A stretch of DNA of 64,000 bases from Cherax quadricarinatus (GCF_038502225.1 NC_091311.1:33979296-34043295); one strand, 5' to 3'; numbered from the stretch's first letter, positions 42,788 to 54,525 are shown. Translations and numbers: made by a program. The notes: generated by a model from the sequence alone, not told the origin.

Positions 42788-42938
42788 GTCCTGAAGTTAG
42801 GGTGGGGGGCTCTGGCCACCACTGGGTGCGTGTGGACTGGGGGGACCCTGATGGGGACCTCAGTAGTGGCGACTCTCCAGGGTCGTCGCAGGGAGGTGAC
42901 CCCGGTCACGCCACCCCTATTGATGTCACCACCCCCAG
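42788..42938 (+). CDS. FANK1: FANK1-like gene, exon encoding start of the FN3 domain
   Basis: A textbook acceptor (TTCTTCACTGTTCCCAG) and donor (CAG/GTGAGT) bracket a 151-nt exon: 2 nt completing a codon, 49 codons, then 2 nt. It encodes PEVRVGGSGHHWVRVDWGDP, the first two strands of a fibronectin type III domain, with the buried Trp of strand B (VDW). A Gly/Ser/Asp-rich stretch follows. In FANK1 the same PxV...S/H...W pattern opens the FN3 domain near the N-terminus. The upstream exon is not found. Alternatively the frame is open back to an ATG at 42622, which would make this the first exon, but the strong acceptor argues against it. Splicing is inferred, not observed. Confidence 0.7.
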
Positions 42939-43334
42939 GTGAGTCTACCTGGCCTGGTCTCCCCTCCGACAGGTAATAAGGGAGGATGGGATGAAATTAT
43001 GCTATTCCCTTTTTCTCTCTCTCCAACGTATTCTCGTTCGCTTATAAACCTCTGATAACTGCTCTCTCAACATGTTATATTTCTCCCTTTCTCTCTTTGC
43101 TACAGTCTATCTTCACATTAAACACCCACATATCATCTTTATATCTTATGTGGGATTGAGAAAGGAACGGGAGATGGAGATAAAGGAAGACATGTTGAAG
43201 AAGACAATGTTCACTATAGAATTACTAGAACATATAAGACATGGAACAGGTAAATTAATGTGGGTTCGAATAGCAGCCGCACATATAAACATGTTTGAAT
43301 TACATGAAGTGTGACAAGGTAGAAAAGAACAACA

Positions 43335-43512
43335 TTTTTTGCTATCCTGGCAGACCCCTCAAGGAAGGTTCCTTGATGTTGGTGAGGGGCTCTTGATTTA
43401 GGGAATTGGATCTGAGCTCCAGTTCCCCGAATTAAGCCTGAATGCCTTCCACAAGGCGCTGTATAATCCTTTTAGCGCTTCCCCCTTGATTATAATAATA
43501 ATAATATCCTGG
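43335..43512 (+). repeat. Dispersed repeat Q in the first visible intron
   Basis: AAGGAAGGTTCCTTGATGTT, GGGGCTCTTGATTTAGGG, AAGGCGCTGTATAATCCTTT and AGCGCTTCCCCCTTGATTAT followed by AAT units. The same components occur reversed at 42338-42535 and in part near 44575-44640. Confidence 0.65.
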
Positions 43513-45048
43513 CAGACAATACCTTCAGAAATCCTTCCCTTACAAGTAATTAAAACTTTCTCAACTAACTTCTAAATTCAGTGCTCTCAAACACATACAA
43601 TTTGCATGGCACATCACAAAGATTAATTACACTTATGGCTGTTTTAACTCTGATAGTGGGAAGGCGAGAAATGTTATCATAAACGAACCTGATAACGCAA
43701 AACAGAGAAATGTTCTAATTAACAAGCGAGCTTTCACCTTACAAACTGTGCTGTTTGCCATATTTATTGCTTTCATGAGTGCAGAAGCTACGACTACAGA
43801 TAATTTACATGTCTGTGATGCCCTCTTTTCACTGTTTGCGCTAAACACTGAGATCTAAATGTAATATGCTTGTGTTTGATGCCAGAAACAGGTATTCACG
43901 AATTATTGACAAAGAGGATACAAGTCAAACTTCTGTAGATTCCCTCCCACATATAGGCCTCCAGGAACGTGAAGAAGTCGATCCCTTGGCTAGAGTAGGT
44001 ACCATCACATCACCCCATGTTTAAATATGAATGCATATACACACTCCACCAAGGACTTATACTTTTGCTCTTTTGTTTAGTCACTATTAAAAAAAAAGAG
44101 ACTAACAACGAGTTTGAAGATAATAAATCAGTACAGATGAGAACTACCGGATCCATTGCCCATCAGATTTTCATTAACTAATTGCATCAAATCTCGTTGT
44201 GAGAAGACACACATGACCACACACTAGAACACTCTTCCATAAATTGTCCAACAATCCTACCATTTAGATATAGGACCAAATAAATCCTGCAGAAAATGGC
44301 TAATATCTTCTTTGTCAATAAGAAAATCTCTAGGTGGTGCAAAAGCATCACCTATATAAGCAGATCTAACTTACAATGAGACTAATGTAATTAAAGATAT
44401 CTGAAATTTTATCCACACATTGTATTCAGTAGAATATTAACTATATAATAATACTGTAACTTATGAAATGACTTAGAGTTAAAAGAAATACCTGTACCCA
44501 GTGTGGTCTAATAAGGACTCACTATGAGCTCTCATCCATTCTTGAACTCTACTGCTCACAGGATTAGCTGCAGGTGCACACTCCTGTCAGGGGGATGGGA
44601 GTCCCCTGATGCTGACGAAGAGCTCTTGAATCAAGGGCGCTTCAAAGAGTTAGAAATACTTTAATGCTAGTAAAGGAGTTTTCATTAAAGAAACTTGAAC
44701 TACTCGTCTTTAGATCAAACCTCGTTACACCATATTTCCCAATTACATAACCTTTGTAAATATCTGAAAGGTTTACATCAGTCTGGAACTAAAGGGACTC
44801 TTGTGTTAGGATTCGTGGGTACTTTGTAATCGAGGGTCTGGGTGTGTTGTATCACATCAGCCCCTTAAGGGCAAGCCCTGACACTTGTATCATTTAATAT
44901 TTTGATCGGGTTCTCCTCTTATTACCATCTCTACCACTACTGAGTAATATTTAATGACAGAGCTGGAGAAGAAGTGAATGATGTTTGACTTCTTTAACAG
45001 TGACAATCGTATTCATTAATATTTTGATCAAATTCTACTCTTACTACC
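43513..45048. other. Intron sequence of the FANK1-like gene, nothing else recognised
   Basis: Apart from a short Q-related stretch at 44575-44640 (GAGCTCTTGAATCAAGGG), no gene or repeat family is evident. Confidence 0.5.
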
Positions 45049-45050
45049 AC

Positions 45051-45088
<38 letters not shown>

Positions 45089-45122
45089 CCATCATCACCA
45101 TCATCACCACCACCACCACCAC
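45049..45122. repeat. (CAT)n/(CAC)n trinucleotide array before an exon
   Basis: About 24 trinucleotide units, CAT changing to CAC, ending 20 nt before the acceptor of the 45143 exon. Confidence 0.9.
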
Positions 45123-45142
45123 TGAGTGATGTTTATTGACAG

Positions 45143-45236
45143 GGCTGGTGAGGGTGTCAATGATTCCTACGAAGACTACCTAGAGTTGGCCTACGCTAAG
45201 GAAGTTCAGCCAGACACTTACCTCCAGGACGAAGAC
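45143..45236 (+). CDS. FANK1: FANK1-like gene, FN3 middle exon
   Basis: The acceptor is GTTTATTGACAG and the donor GAC/GTGAGC. Length is 94 nt: 1 nt completes the Arg codon split by the previous intron, followed by 31 codons ending on a codon boundary. The peptide has NDSYEDYLELAYAKEVQPD, acidic with alternating hydrophobics that fit the C strand region of FN3 (the EQWFRFSIEEED region of vertebrate FANK1). Phases match both neighbours. A CAT/CAC trinucleotide array ends 20 nt before the acceptor. Confidence 0.72.
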
Positions 45237-45467
45237 GTGAGCTCCATCTATACATTTGTACACAATTAGTCACATATGCGAGCATTGAGAGTAATAAAGC
45301 TGGGATGCGTGTCTTTCTTACAAACTTGTCTATGTTCATCACCCGTTTTGACTTGTATGTTTAGTTTGAGAGTTTTATTATCTACACTATGATCATACTT
45401 TGGGTGGTAGTTACCCCATACCCATCCAGTGGCCTCGGTCAAAAAAAAAAAATACAGACACAAAACA

Positions 45468-45527
45468 CAGACCGGGCCGCGGGGGCGTTGACCCCCGGAA
45501 CTCTCTCCAGGTAAACTCCAGGTAATG
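45468..45527 (+). mobile_element. Family B 3' terminus only, in intron
   Basis: ACAGACCGGGCCGCGGGGGC, then GACCCCCGGAACTCTCTCC and two AGGTAAACTCC tail units; no coding part. An extreme 5' truncation of about 58 bp. Confidence 0.85.
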
Positions 45528-45611
45528 AGTTCATTGAATGGGCACCCAACATTTTAATAGCTAAGTTCCAGTTGTAATGCTCTGCTATGCTAAAGTGATC
45601 TATTACACAAT

Positions 45612-45614
<3 letters not shown>

Positions 45615-45664
<50 letters not shown>
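45615..45664. repeat. (AAT)n microsatellite
   Basis: About 16 AAT units. Confidence 0.92.
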
Positions 45665-45666
<2 letters not shown>

Positions 45667-45827
45667 GTGATTCAAGAGTGGCTATTTTTATTGGAAAGTG
45701 CAGCAGTGGAAAAAAGTTACATTGACTTCACTGGGTTAGCCTAGGTTACTCTATACGTAATTTAGTATATAAAACCACTGGAAAAGTTTAAAATTATGTG
45801 GGAGGCTCTAATAAACACTCGCTATAG

Positions 45828-45949
45828 GGTCTGGATGAAGGTCCTATGGAGGAGGAGATGGACCGCACTGAGGTCTTCCCTGAGCGTCCCACACAGGTGT
45901 ACACGGTCCAACTCCTCTCACCCAGAACCGGATGGACCACCATCTACAG
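45828..45949 (+). CDS. FANK1: FANK1-like gene, FN3 strand C'-E exon
   Basis: Acceptor CTCGCTATAG, donor CTACAG/GTCAGT, 122 nt, phase 0 to phase 2. Encodes an acidic linker (GPMEEEMDRTEVFPERP) and then TQVYTVQLLSPRTGWTTIYR, typical FN3 strands C'/E (compare TYGIIYTGYATKHVV in the vertebrate protein). The polypyrimidine tract is weak, so the exact 5' boundary is less certain than the frame. Confidence 0.75.
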
Positions 45950-46439
45950 GTCAGTCATTACCTCTCCATTACCTTGTCAAGTTTTTATTTTATTTTATCT
46001 TGTTGCCACACTGGCCGTCTCCCCCAAACAGAAGACACCGAACAATATAACTCATTCGCCATTATTCACTCATTAGCCGTTTCGTCAGAAATATGCGGAC
46101 CCTCCAGTAGCAACACTCCAGGACGCTTCCGCTTCCAGGACTCAAGTCTGGCTAACCGGTTTCCCTGATTGCCTTCACGTTACCTTGCTCACACTTCAAT
46201 AACACGTCAAACCATGAAAACCATTCGACTCCATTCATTCCAATATATCTCGCTGACACAGGCCTTCAGGATGCTCAAGCCCCTACCACTTAAAAAAAAG
46301 CTCCTATACCATCTCCCTCCAGCCCTTTTGGGATGACCCCTGCCCTTCCTTCTACCCTGGATGTATATACCTTCCTGGTCATCCAACTGACAGGTACTCT
46401 TATATTTCTGTTTACGGCTTCTTTCTCATGCTACACATG

Positions 46440-48960
46440 ACATGACCACAATGCCCACGCCTATTATAATCGGTGCCATTTACCGGATGCCACATACAAA
46501 CATTCCAAATTTTATTGATAAAATAAAGACACTAATAATAAACAACCAAGTGAACAAGCACCACCTACTCTTAGCCGGAGACTTCAACATCAACCTTGAC
46601 CTAACAGATGATCAACCAGTAATAGATTTCATCAACAATATGAGCAACACACTTCTCATAGCATCTATAACTAAATCAACCAGGCTGACAGAGGCAACTG
46701 CAACCATAATTTACCATAAATGGACCAATATACTAGCCCCCCTTAAATCAGGGATAATCACAGACAGCACTACTGCCCACTACTCCACCTTCCTCGTAAC
46801 ACTGCTAAACCTCTCGAATACAACAAAATTTCTTTTAGATTTCATGATGAGGCCTCAATAAGCAACTTCACAACAGAGCTACGGACAGTTGACTGGCCGA
46901 CAGAATTCTCCAATGCCAATGGTATCGATAATTGGATTGACATATTTCTTAAAAAATGCTTAGACTATATAACGAACATTGTCCTATAAAAATGAAACAA
47001 ATCACGAATAAACGGTTATGTTGCCCATGGCTAACTAACAGCATACTAAGGTCTATAGATAAGAAACATCAGTATGAAAAGCAATATAGGCAGGGCTTAA
47101 AACACAAAGACATTATTAAACACTATGCATCAGTTCTCACCAAACCGATAAAGACCAAGCAATTATACTATTCAAGCAGATTCACCGAAACAAGAGGAGT
47201 TATAAAGACCTGGAAAACACGCTCTCAGATTCTAGGCACCCACAAACTGAAAAAAACAGGGATATTGTTCTAACTAAACCAAATGAATCACAATTACAGC
47301 CTATTGATACAGTCAACAAGATAAATGTCTTCTTCTCAACCATAGGATCAAACCTCGCCAGTAAAATCCCAGGTACCAACGCCCGAGCAAGTGACTATTT
47401 AAATGGAAACTTCCCATCCTCCTATCTTGCACCTACCGAGCCCACCGAAGTCACCTCGATTATCAAGTCACTTAAAAATAAACCAGGGAACCTGTCTCAA
47501 GTCCCACCATTATTGTACAAGCGAGCGGCTCATGCCCTTTCACCTATTTCTTTACTTAACAAATCCCTAGAAATTAGCACCTTCCCGACACTACTCAAGA
47601 CAGCAAGGGTTACACCAATACACAAAGGTGGTGACCCCACAGATGTAAATAACTAAAGGCCATTATCAAACTTACCGTTACTATCCAAAATCTTCGAGAA
47701 ACTCGTACACAAGAGACTAAATTCGTTTATAACAGCACAAAGAATACTCAACCCTTGCCAAATTGGCTTCAGGGAAAAACAAAAGCACAAACGATGCAAT
47801 AGTAAAAATGCTAGACCTGCTCTACACTGCAGTGGAAAATAAGGGATATCCATTAGGTTTCTTTATTGACCTAAGGAAAGCTTTTGATACAGTAGACCAC
47901 GGTATCCTACTCCACAAACTTGACCATTATGGTATAAGAGGCCATACACTTACATATTTCAAATCCTACCTTACTAACAAGTATCAATACGTCTCCATTA
48001 AGGACACCTCATCATCACGACCACTTGATACTGGAGTGCCTCAGGGAAGTGTCCTTGGTTCCCTGCTCTTCCACTTATACATCAATGATCTTCCTAACGT
48101 AGCAGCACCTGAAACCAATTCTCTTTGCTGACGACACGACTTATGTCATCTCCCACCCAAATCTTGCCTCACTCAACACCATTGTTAACGAGGAGCTACT
48201 CAAAGTATCTACTTGGATGACAGCCAATAAGCTTACACTTAACACTGACAAAACCTTCTATATTCTGTTTGGTAACAGAGCAGGTGTTGCACAACTCGAC
48301 ATTAAGATCGAAAGTGCTCCTATTGCTAAGCATACTGAGGGAAAATTCCTGGGCCTACACCTTGACAGCAACCTAAATTTCAGCACCCATATCCAACACA
48401 TAACAAAAAAAGTATCCAAAACTGTTGGGATCCTCTCTAAGATATGTTACTACGTACCACAATCAGCCCTACTCACACTATACTATTCACTCATCTCTCT
48501 CTACCTCACATATGCCATTTGTGCTTGGGGATCAACAGCAATTACACACCTAAAGCCAATAATAACTCAACGAAAAGCAGCAGTGAGAATTATCACAAAG
48601 TCCAATGCTAGGCAACACCCCCCCCCACTCCTCAAAGACTTAAACTTACTCACTGTTCAGAACATCCACATTTATTACTCTCCAATCTACATTTACAGAA
48701 CCACAAATTCCCATATTAACCCTGAACTAAAACACTTTCTTGATAGTTGTGACATGACCCATAGGCATAATACCAGACACAAACATCTCTATGACATTCC
48801 CCGTGTCCAGCTAAATCTATACAAAAACTTCAATGTACATAAAAGGGCCTAAAATTTGTAACTCCCTGCCTGAAAACTCTAGAACTGCAGACTCAACCAC
48901 CATTTTCAAAAGCACAGTTAAAAAAATCTTATCTCCCTAATACACCCCACCGGTAGCTAA
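46440..48960 (+). mobile_element. Family C LINE in intron, near complete ORF2, broken
   Basis: Lies in the same orientation as the host gene. EN: IIGAIYRMPHTNIPNFIDKI, LLLAGDFNINLDLTDD. Linker: CPIKMKQITNKRLCCPWLTN. RT: TPIHKGGDPTDVNN followed by a stop where other copies have Tyr, IDLRKAFDTVDHGILLHKLD, TGVPQGSVLGSLLF, ILFADDTTYVISHPN, GILSKICYYVPQ and the C-terminus. Frameshifts near 46861, 47275, 47770, 48110 and 48835. This is the family member that shows most of the endonuclease. Confidence 0.88.
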
Positions 48961-48989
48961 CCACATGAGAACCACCGTATCTTGCATAT

Positions 48990-49322
48990 ATCCAAAACAA
49001 AATACACTTACTTGATATCTGTGACTCCCCCTAATTTACACTAATGACTGTCAACATAAAATTCTGAATACAGCTTTTGATAAATAAGTCATAAGTTTGT
49101 CTAAGACACTCCGTTATAGGAGCTTTAATAGAAACTGTTATCATGCCAAGACGAGACCAGTCCCATTGATAAACTAATTGTTAATATTTTAAATGTTTTG
49201 AACTACCTCACTTTTGTAAATCTAGTTAATCACTACAGCTACCTCACTTTAATACCAGTATGATCCATAACTTATGTCAATATACAGTAAGAAATACATA
49301 ACTTCCCTGGTGACTCCACCAG
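48990..49322. other. Intron sequence before the FN3 F-G exon
   Basis: The left part (to about 49260) resembles family C 3' UTR (AAGACGAGACCAG, ACTACCTCA) in decayed form. The right part leads into the acceptor. Confidence 0.45.
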
Positions 49323-49444
49323 GGGCAGCGGGCGAAGCTGTGTGGTGGAGGGCCTGGCGCCTGCACAGTTGACCCAGGTTCGAGTTTGCCTGGTCCAAGA
49401 CCAACTCACCTCTCCCTGGTCTACCCTGACCATCAAGACCAAAA
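49323..49444 (+). CDS. FANK1: FANK1-like gene, FN3 strands F-G exon
   Basis: Acceptor GGTGACTCCACCAG, donor AAAA/GTGAGT, 122 nt, entering in phase 2 and leaving in phase 1. Encodes GSGRSCVVEGLAPAQLTQVR then VCLVQD and SPWSTLTIKTK. CVVEGLAPxTxYxxRV with a following SPWS is the F-G hairpin hallmark of FN3, and it lines up with HVVEGLEPRTLYRFRLKV of FANK1. It closes the FN3 domain. A 3.4-kb intron with a family C LINE separates it from the previous exon. Confidence 0.82.
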
Positions 49445-49529
49445 GTGAGTTAATCCACCCATTCATTAAACATCTCGTGAAACTTAAATAATTATACATT
49501 ATATTTTTGTACATAAAGTAGCTGCTAGG

Positions 49530-49588
49530 TAAACTCCAGGTAAACTCCAGGTAAACTCCAGGTAAACTCCAGGTAAACTCCAGGTAGG
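49530..49588. repeat. Isolated family B tail array, AGGTAAACTCC x5
   Basis: Five perfect 11-bp units with no adjoining LINE body, 85 nt after an exon of the host gene. Confidence 0.9.
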
Positions 49589-49732
49589 GAGTGAGTGTTG
49601 AAAGCATGCCTTTTTATTCATTTTCTAAATATATTGAAAAGAAGAGAGTACAACATGAAAATATAGACTAGAGATTTTGAGAGATCTTGCAAAAGGTTTC
49701 AATAAAATATAAAATATAAATACGAAGATTAA

Positions 49733-49736
<4 letters not shown>

Positions 49737-49778
<42 letters not shown>

Positions 49779-49780
49779 CT
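49737..49780. repeat. (GA)n microsatellite
   Basis: AG units followed by ACAGAG steps. Confidence 0.85.
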
Positions 49781-49825
49781 GTGGATCTTGTGGATCTGTC
49801 AGTTACAATAGGGTTACGTTAGATA

Positions 49826-50540
49826 AGGGTTCCCCAAAGTGGTCAATATCGACCCTTTAGGGTCGATGGTACTATCGGAAGGATCGATATATGCCTGGGG
49901 GTCAAAAGGGGGTAAATAAATGTCTTGGGACTTGCTTTGCGTCGTGTATCTGACCTTCCACCCTCTCCCTTGTCTCTCTCATCTCTCGTGTCCTGGGAAG
50001 GATATACATACTGAGCGTACTTCATCACCTTCAGTATATTCTCAACACCCATAGTGATACCAGTGGTGCCAAGGAAGTGATTACTGTGCATCTATTATAA
50101 ATTCAGTATTATTACACCCATAATGGCAGCTGCTGATACCAAGAAGTACCGGCAGTATTCACAAGAATATTTAAAATTCGGATTTGTAACTTTGTTTACC
50201 AAAGAAACAATGTCAGTGAGCCTGTTACGTGAAAATACTTTCAGCAATATTGCCACGAAACCTTCGAAGATGAAGACCACCTTGAAAGGGTTCACCCTAA
50301 GAAACAAAAAAAAAAGAACCTGATTATTTTAAGTTGCTTTAAGAAAAAAGAAAAATCAACCAAATTTAAAGCCATTTTTCAAAGCAAGTGCCAATGTTGA
50401 TAATAAAGTAAGAGTGAAGGCATCATACAATATCTCCCTCACCATAGCAAGGAAAGGAAAACCGTATCCAATTAGCGAGATCATAATTACAGCAATTACA
50501 GAGGTAATTGAAATTGTTATGAAGACTCTCAACCTGCGAC
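49826..50540 (+). mobile_element. hAT (ZBED5-like) DNA transposon remnant in intron
   Basis: Begins with GGGTTCCCCAAAGTGGTC and GGGGGTCAAAAGGGGGTAAA, the style of end seen in hAT elements of the ZBED5/SCAND3 type. The frame at 50123-50323 has KYRQYSQEYLKFGFV and KPSKMKTTLKGF, matching the BED-finger region (YLKFGF...KPSKLKRHL), but the Cys/His residues are lost. At 50414-50540 VKASYNISLTIARKGKPYPI continues the transposase. The remaining transposase and right end are not seen. Confidence 0.6.
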
Positions 50541-50624
50541 TAGCTGAGGATTCGAACCCATGTCATTTTGGCGCGCCTAATGGTGAGCGAAAATCACACA
50601 TGACGCTCTAACCCAGGGTACATA

Positions 50625-50829
<205 letters not shown>

Positions 50830-51239
50830 GTATTAGGTTGGTAGACAGCAACCACCCAGGGAAGTACTACCGTCCTGCCAGATGACTGTGAAACAGAAAC
50901 CTGTAACTGTTTTGCATGATGGTAGGATTGCTGGTTTCTTTTTGTCTCATAAACACGCTAGATAACAGGGATATCTTTCTACTCCTACTTACACTTTGGT
51001 CACACTTCACAGACACGCACATGCATATATATATATATACATACATCTAGGTTTTTCTCCTTTTTCTAAATAGCTCTTGTTCTTCTTTATTTCTTCTATT
51101 GTCCATGGGGAAGTGGAAAAGAATCTTTCCTCCGTAAGCCATGCGTGTCGTATGAGGCGACTAAAATGCCGGGAGCGATGGGCTACTAACCCCTTCTCCT
51201 GTAGACATTTACTAAAAAAGAGAAGAAGAAAAACTTTAT

Positions 51240-52927
51240 AAAACTGGGATGCTTGAATGTGCGTGGATGTAGTGCAGATGGCAAGAAACAGATGATTGCT
51301 GATGTTATGAATGAAAAGAAGTTGGATGTCCTGGCCCTAAGCAAAACAAAGCTGAAGGGGATAGGGGAGTTTCGGTGGGGGGAAATAAATGGGATTAAAT
51401 CTGGAGTATCTGAAAGAGTTAGAGCTAAGGAAGGGGTAGCAGTAATGTTGAAGGATCAGTTATGGAAGGAGAAAAGAGAATATGAATGTGTAAATTAAAG
51501 AATTATGTGGATTAAAGTAAAGGTTGGATGCGAAAAGTGGGTCATAATAAGCGTGTATGCACCTGAAGAAGAGAGGAATGTAGAGGAGAGAGAGAGATTT
51601 TGGGAGATGTTAAGTGAATGTATAGGAACCTTTGAACCAAGTGAGAGAGTAATTGTGGTAGGGGACCTGAATGCTAAAGGAGAAACTTTTAGAGAGGGTG
51701 TGGTAGGTAAGTTTGGGGTGGTAGGTAAGTTTGGGGTGCAAGGTGTAAATGATAATGGGAGCCCTTTGATTGAACTTTGTATAGACAGGGGTTTAGTTAT
51801 AGGTAATACATATTTTAAGAAAAAGAGGATAAATAAGTATACAAGATATGATGTAGGGCGAAATGACAGTAGTTTGTTGGATAATGTATTGGTAGATAAA
51901 AGACTGTTGAGTAGACTTCAGGATGTACATGTTTATAGAGGGGCCACAGATAAATCAGATCACTTTCTAGTTGTAGCTACACTGAGAGTAAAAGGTAGAT
52001 GGGATACAAGGAGAATAGAAGCATCAGGGAAGAGAGAGGTGAAGGTTTATAAACTAAAAGAGGAGGCAGTTAGGGTAAGATATAAACAGCTATTGGAGGA
52101 TAGATGGGCTAATGAGAGCATAGGCAATGGGGTCGAAGAGGTATGGGGAAGGTTTAAAAATGTAGTGTTAGAGTGTTCAGCAGAAGTTTGTGGTTACAGG
52201 AAAGTGGATGCGGGAGGGAAGAGGAGCGATTAGTGGAATGATGATGTAAAGAGAGTAGTAAGGGAGAAAAAGTTAGCATATGAGAAGTTTTTACAAAGTA
52301 GAAGTGATGCAAGGAGGGAAGAGTATATGGAGAAAGAGAGAGAGGTTAAGGGAGTGGTGAAGCAATGTAAAAAGAGAGCAAATGAGAGAGTGGGTGAGAT
52401 GTTATCAACAAATTTTGTTGAAAATAAGAAAAAGTTTTTGGAGTGAGATTAACAAGTTAAGGAAGCCTAGAGAACAAATGGATTTGTCAGTTAAAAATAG
52501 GAGAGGAGAGTTATTAAATGGAGAGTTAGAGGTATCGGGAAGATGGAGGGAATATTTTGAGGAATTGTTAAATGTTGATGAAGACAGGGAAGCTGTGATT
52601 TCGTGTATAGGGCAAGGAGGAATAACATCTTGTAGGAGTGAGGAAGAGCCAATTGTGAGTGTGGGGGAAGTTCGTGAGGCAGTAGGTAAAATGAAAGGAG
52701 GTAAGGCAGCCGGGACTGATGGGATAAAGACAGAAATGTTAAAAGCAGGAGGGGATATAGTTTTGGCGTGGTTGATGCAATTATTTAATAAATGTATGGA
52801 AGAGGGTAAGGTACCTGGGGATTGGCAGAGAGCATGCATAGTTCCTTTGTATAAAGGCAAAGGGGACAAAAGAGAGTGCAAAAATTATAGGGGGATAAGT
52901 CTGTTGTCTGTTGAGTATACCTGGTAA
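51240..52927 (+). pseudogene. RTE ORF, N-terminal part: endonuclease, linker, RT fingers
   Basis: EN motifs: LGCLNVRGCSADGKKQ, VLALSKTKLKG (Ser replaces the usual Glu-Thr-Lys neighbour), ISVYAPEEERN, VVGDLNAKGE and KSDHFLVVATL. A tandem duplication GVVGKFGVVGKFG occurs near 51715. Then a basic linker and RT fingers (GKAAGTDGIKTEMLKAGG, CIVPLYKGKGDKRECKNYRG). Breaks: TAA near 51496, TAG near 52231 at a conserved Trp position, and a frameshift near 52400. Confidence 0.87.
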
Positions 52928-54189
52928 AGTGTATGGTAGAGTTATTATTGAAAGAATTAAGAGTAAGACGGAGAATAGGATAGCAGATGAACAAAGAGGC
53001 TTTAGGAAAGGTAGGGGGTGTGTGGACCAGGTGTTTACAGTGAAACATATAAGTGAACAGTATTTAGATAAGGCTAAAGAGGTTTTTGTGTCATTTATGG
53101 ATTTGGAAAAGGCGTATGACAGGGTGGAGAGTGGGGCAATGTGGCAGATGTTGCAGGTGGGTGTATGGTGTAGGAGGTAGGTTACTGAAAGCAGTGAAGA
53201 GTTTTTACGAGGATAGTGAGGTTCAAGTTAGAGTATGTAGGAAAGAGGGAGATTATTTCCCAGTAAAAGTAGGCCTTAGACAAGGATGTGTGATGTCACC
53301 GTGGTTGTTTAATATATTTATAGATGAGGTTGTAAGAGAAGTAAACACGAGGGTCTTGGCAAGAGACGTGGAGTTAAAAGATAAAGAATCACACATAAAG
53401 TGGGAGTTGTCACAGTTGCTCTTTGCTGATGACACTGTGCTCTTGGGAGATTCTGAAGAGAAGTTGCAGAGATTGGTGGATGAATTTGGTAGGGTATGCA
53501 AAAGAAGAAAATTAAAAGTGAATAGAGGAAAGAGTAAGGTTATGAGGATAACAAAAAGATTAGGTGATGAAAGATTGGATATCAGATTGGAGGGAGAGAG
53601 TATGGAGGAGGTGAATGTATTCAGACATTTGGGAGTGGACGTGTCAGCGGATGGGTCTATGAAAGATGTGGTGAATTATAGAATTGATGAGGGGAAAAGG
53701 GTGAGCGGTGCACTTAGGAGTCTGTGGAGACAAAGAACTTTGTCCTTGGAGACAAAGAGGGGAATGTATGAGAGTATAGTTTTACCAACGCTCTTATATG
53801 GGTGTGAAGCATGGGTGATGAATGTTGCAGCGAGGAGAAGGCTGGAGGCAGTGGAGATGTCATGTCTGAGGGCAATGTGTGGTGTGAATATAATGCAGAG
53901 AATTCGTAGTTTGGAAGTTAGGAGGTGCGGGATTACCAAAACTGTTGGCCAGAGGGCTGAGGAAGGGTTGTTGAGGTGGTTCGGACATGTAGAGAGAATG
54001 GAGCGAAACAGAATGACTTCAAGAGTGTATCAGTCTGTTGTGGAAGGAAGGCGGGGTAGGGGTCGGCCTAGGAAAGGTTGGAGGGAGGGGGTAAAGGAGG
54101 TTTTGTGTGCAAGGGGCTTGGACTTCCAGCAGGCATGCGTGAGCGTGTTTGATAGGAGTGAATGGAGACAAATGGTTTTTAATACTTGA
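52911..54189 (+). pseudogene. RTE ORF, C-terminal part: RT palm to end
   Basis: Two frames separated by a shift near 53160: RGFRKGRGCVDQVFTVKHIS and FMDLEKAYDRVES, then VGLRQGCVMSPWLFNIFIDE, LLFADDTVLLGDSEEKLQ (catalytic FADD intact), FRHLGVDVSADGS, YGCEAWVMN, and the C-terminal HVERMERNRMTSRVY with RGRGRPRKGWREG. The final 367 codons are open. Confidence 0.9.
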
Positions 54190-54444
54190 CGTGCTGTTGG
54201 AGTGTGAGCAAAGTAACATTTATGAAGGGATTCAGGGAAACCGGCAGGCTGGACATGAGTCCTGGAGATGGGAAGTGTAGTGCCTGCACTCTGAAGGAGG
54301 GGTGTTAATGTTGCAGTTTAAAAACTGTAGTGTAAATCACGCTTCTGGCAAGGCAGTGATATAGTGAATGATGGTGAAAGGTTTTCTTTTTCGGGCCACC
54401 CTGCCTTGGTGGGAATCGGCCAGTGTGTTAATAAAAAGAAAATA

Positions 54445-54450
<6 letters not shown>

Positions 54451-54519
<69 letters not shown>
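54451..54519. repeat. (TA)n at the RTE 3' end
   Basis: About 34 TA units directly following the poly-A-like end of the RTE element. Confidence 0.95.

Positions 54520-54525
<6 letters not shown>

Larger units (their letters stand above)
51055..54455 (+). mobile_element. RTE-clade non-LTR retrotransposon, near full length, disabled
   Basis: The 5' UTR (CTAAAATGCCGGGAGCGATG) is followed by one ORF with endonuclease and RT. The 3' UTR (CGGGCCACCCTGCCTTGG, GGGAATCGGCC) ends at AATAAAAAGAAAATAATATG and a TA array. It is in sense orientation with the host gene, inside the intron between the FN3 and ankyrin exons. The RT wording (VGLRQGCVMSPWLFNIFIDE) and the RGRGRPRKGW C-terminus are typical of RTE elements. 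At least two stops and two frameshifts inactivate it. Confidence 0.9.

Noticed and set aside
45796..46168. Alternative frames across the FN3 exon at 45828
   Set aside because: Only the frame with FN3 pattern joins in phase to both neighbouring exons; the others run into intron without splice support.
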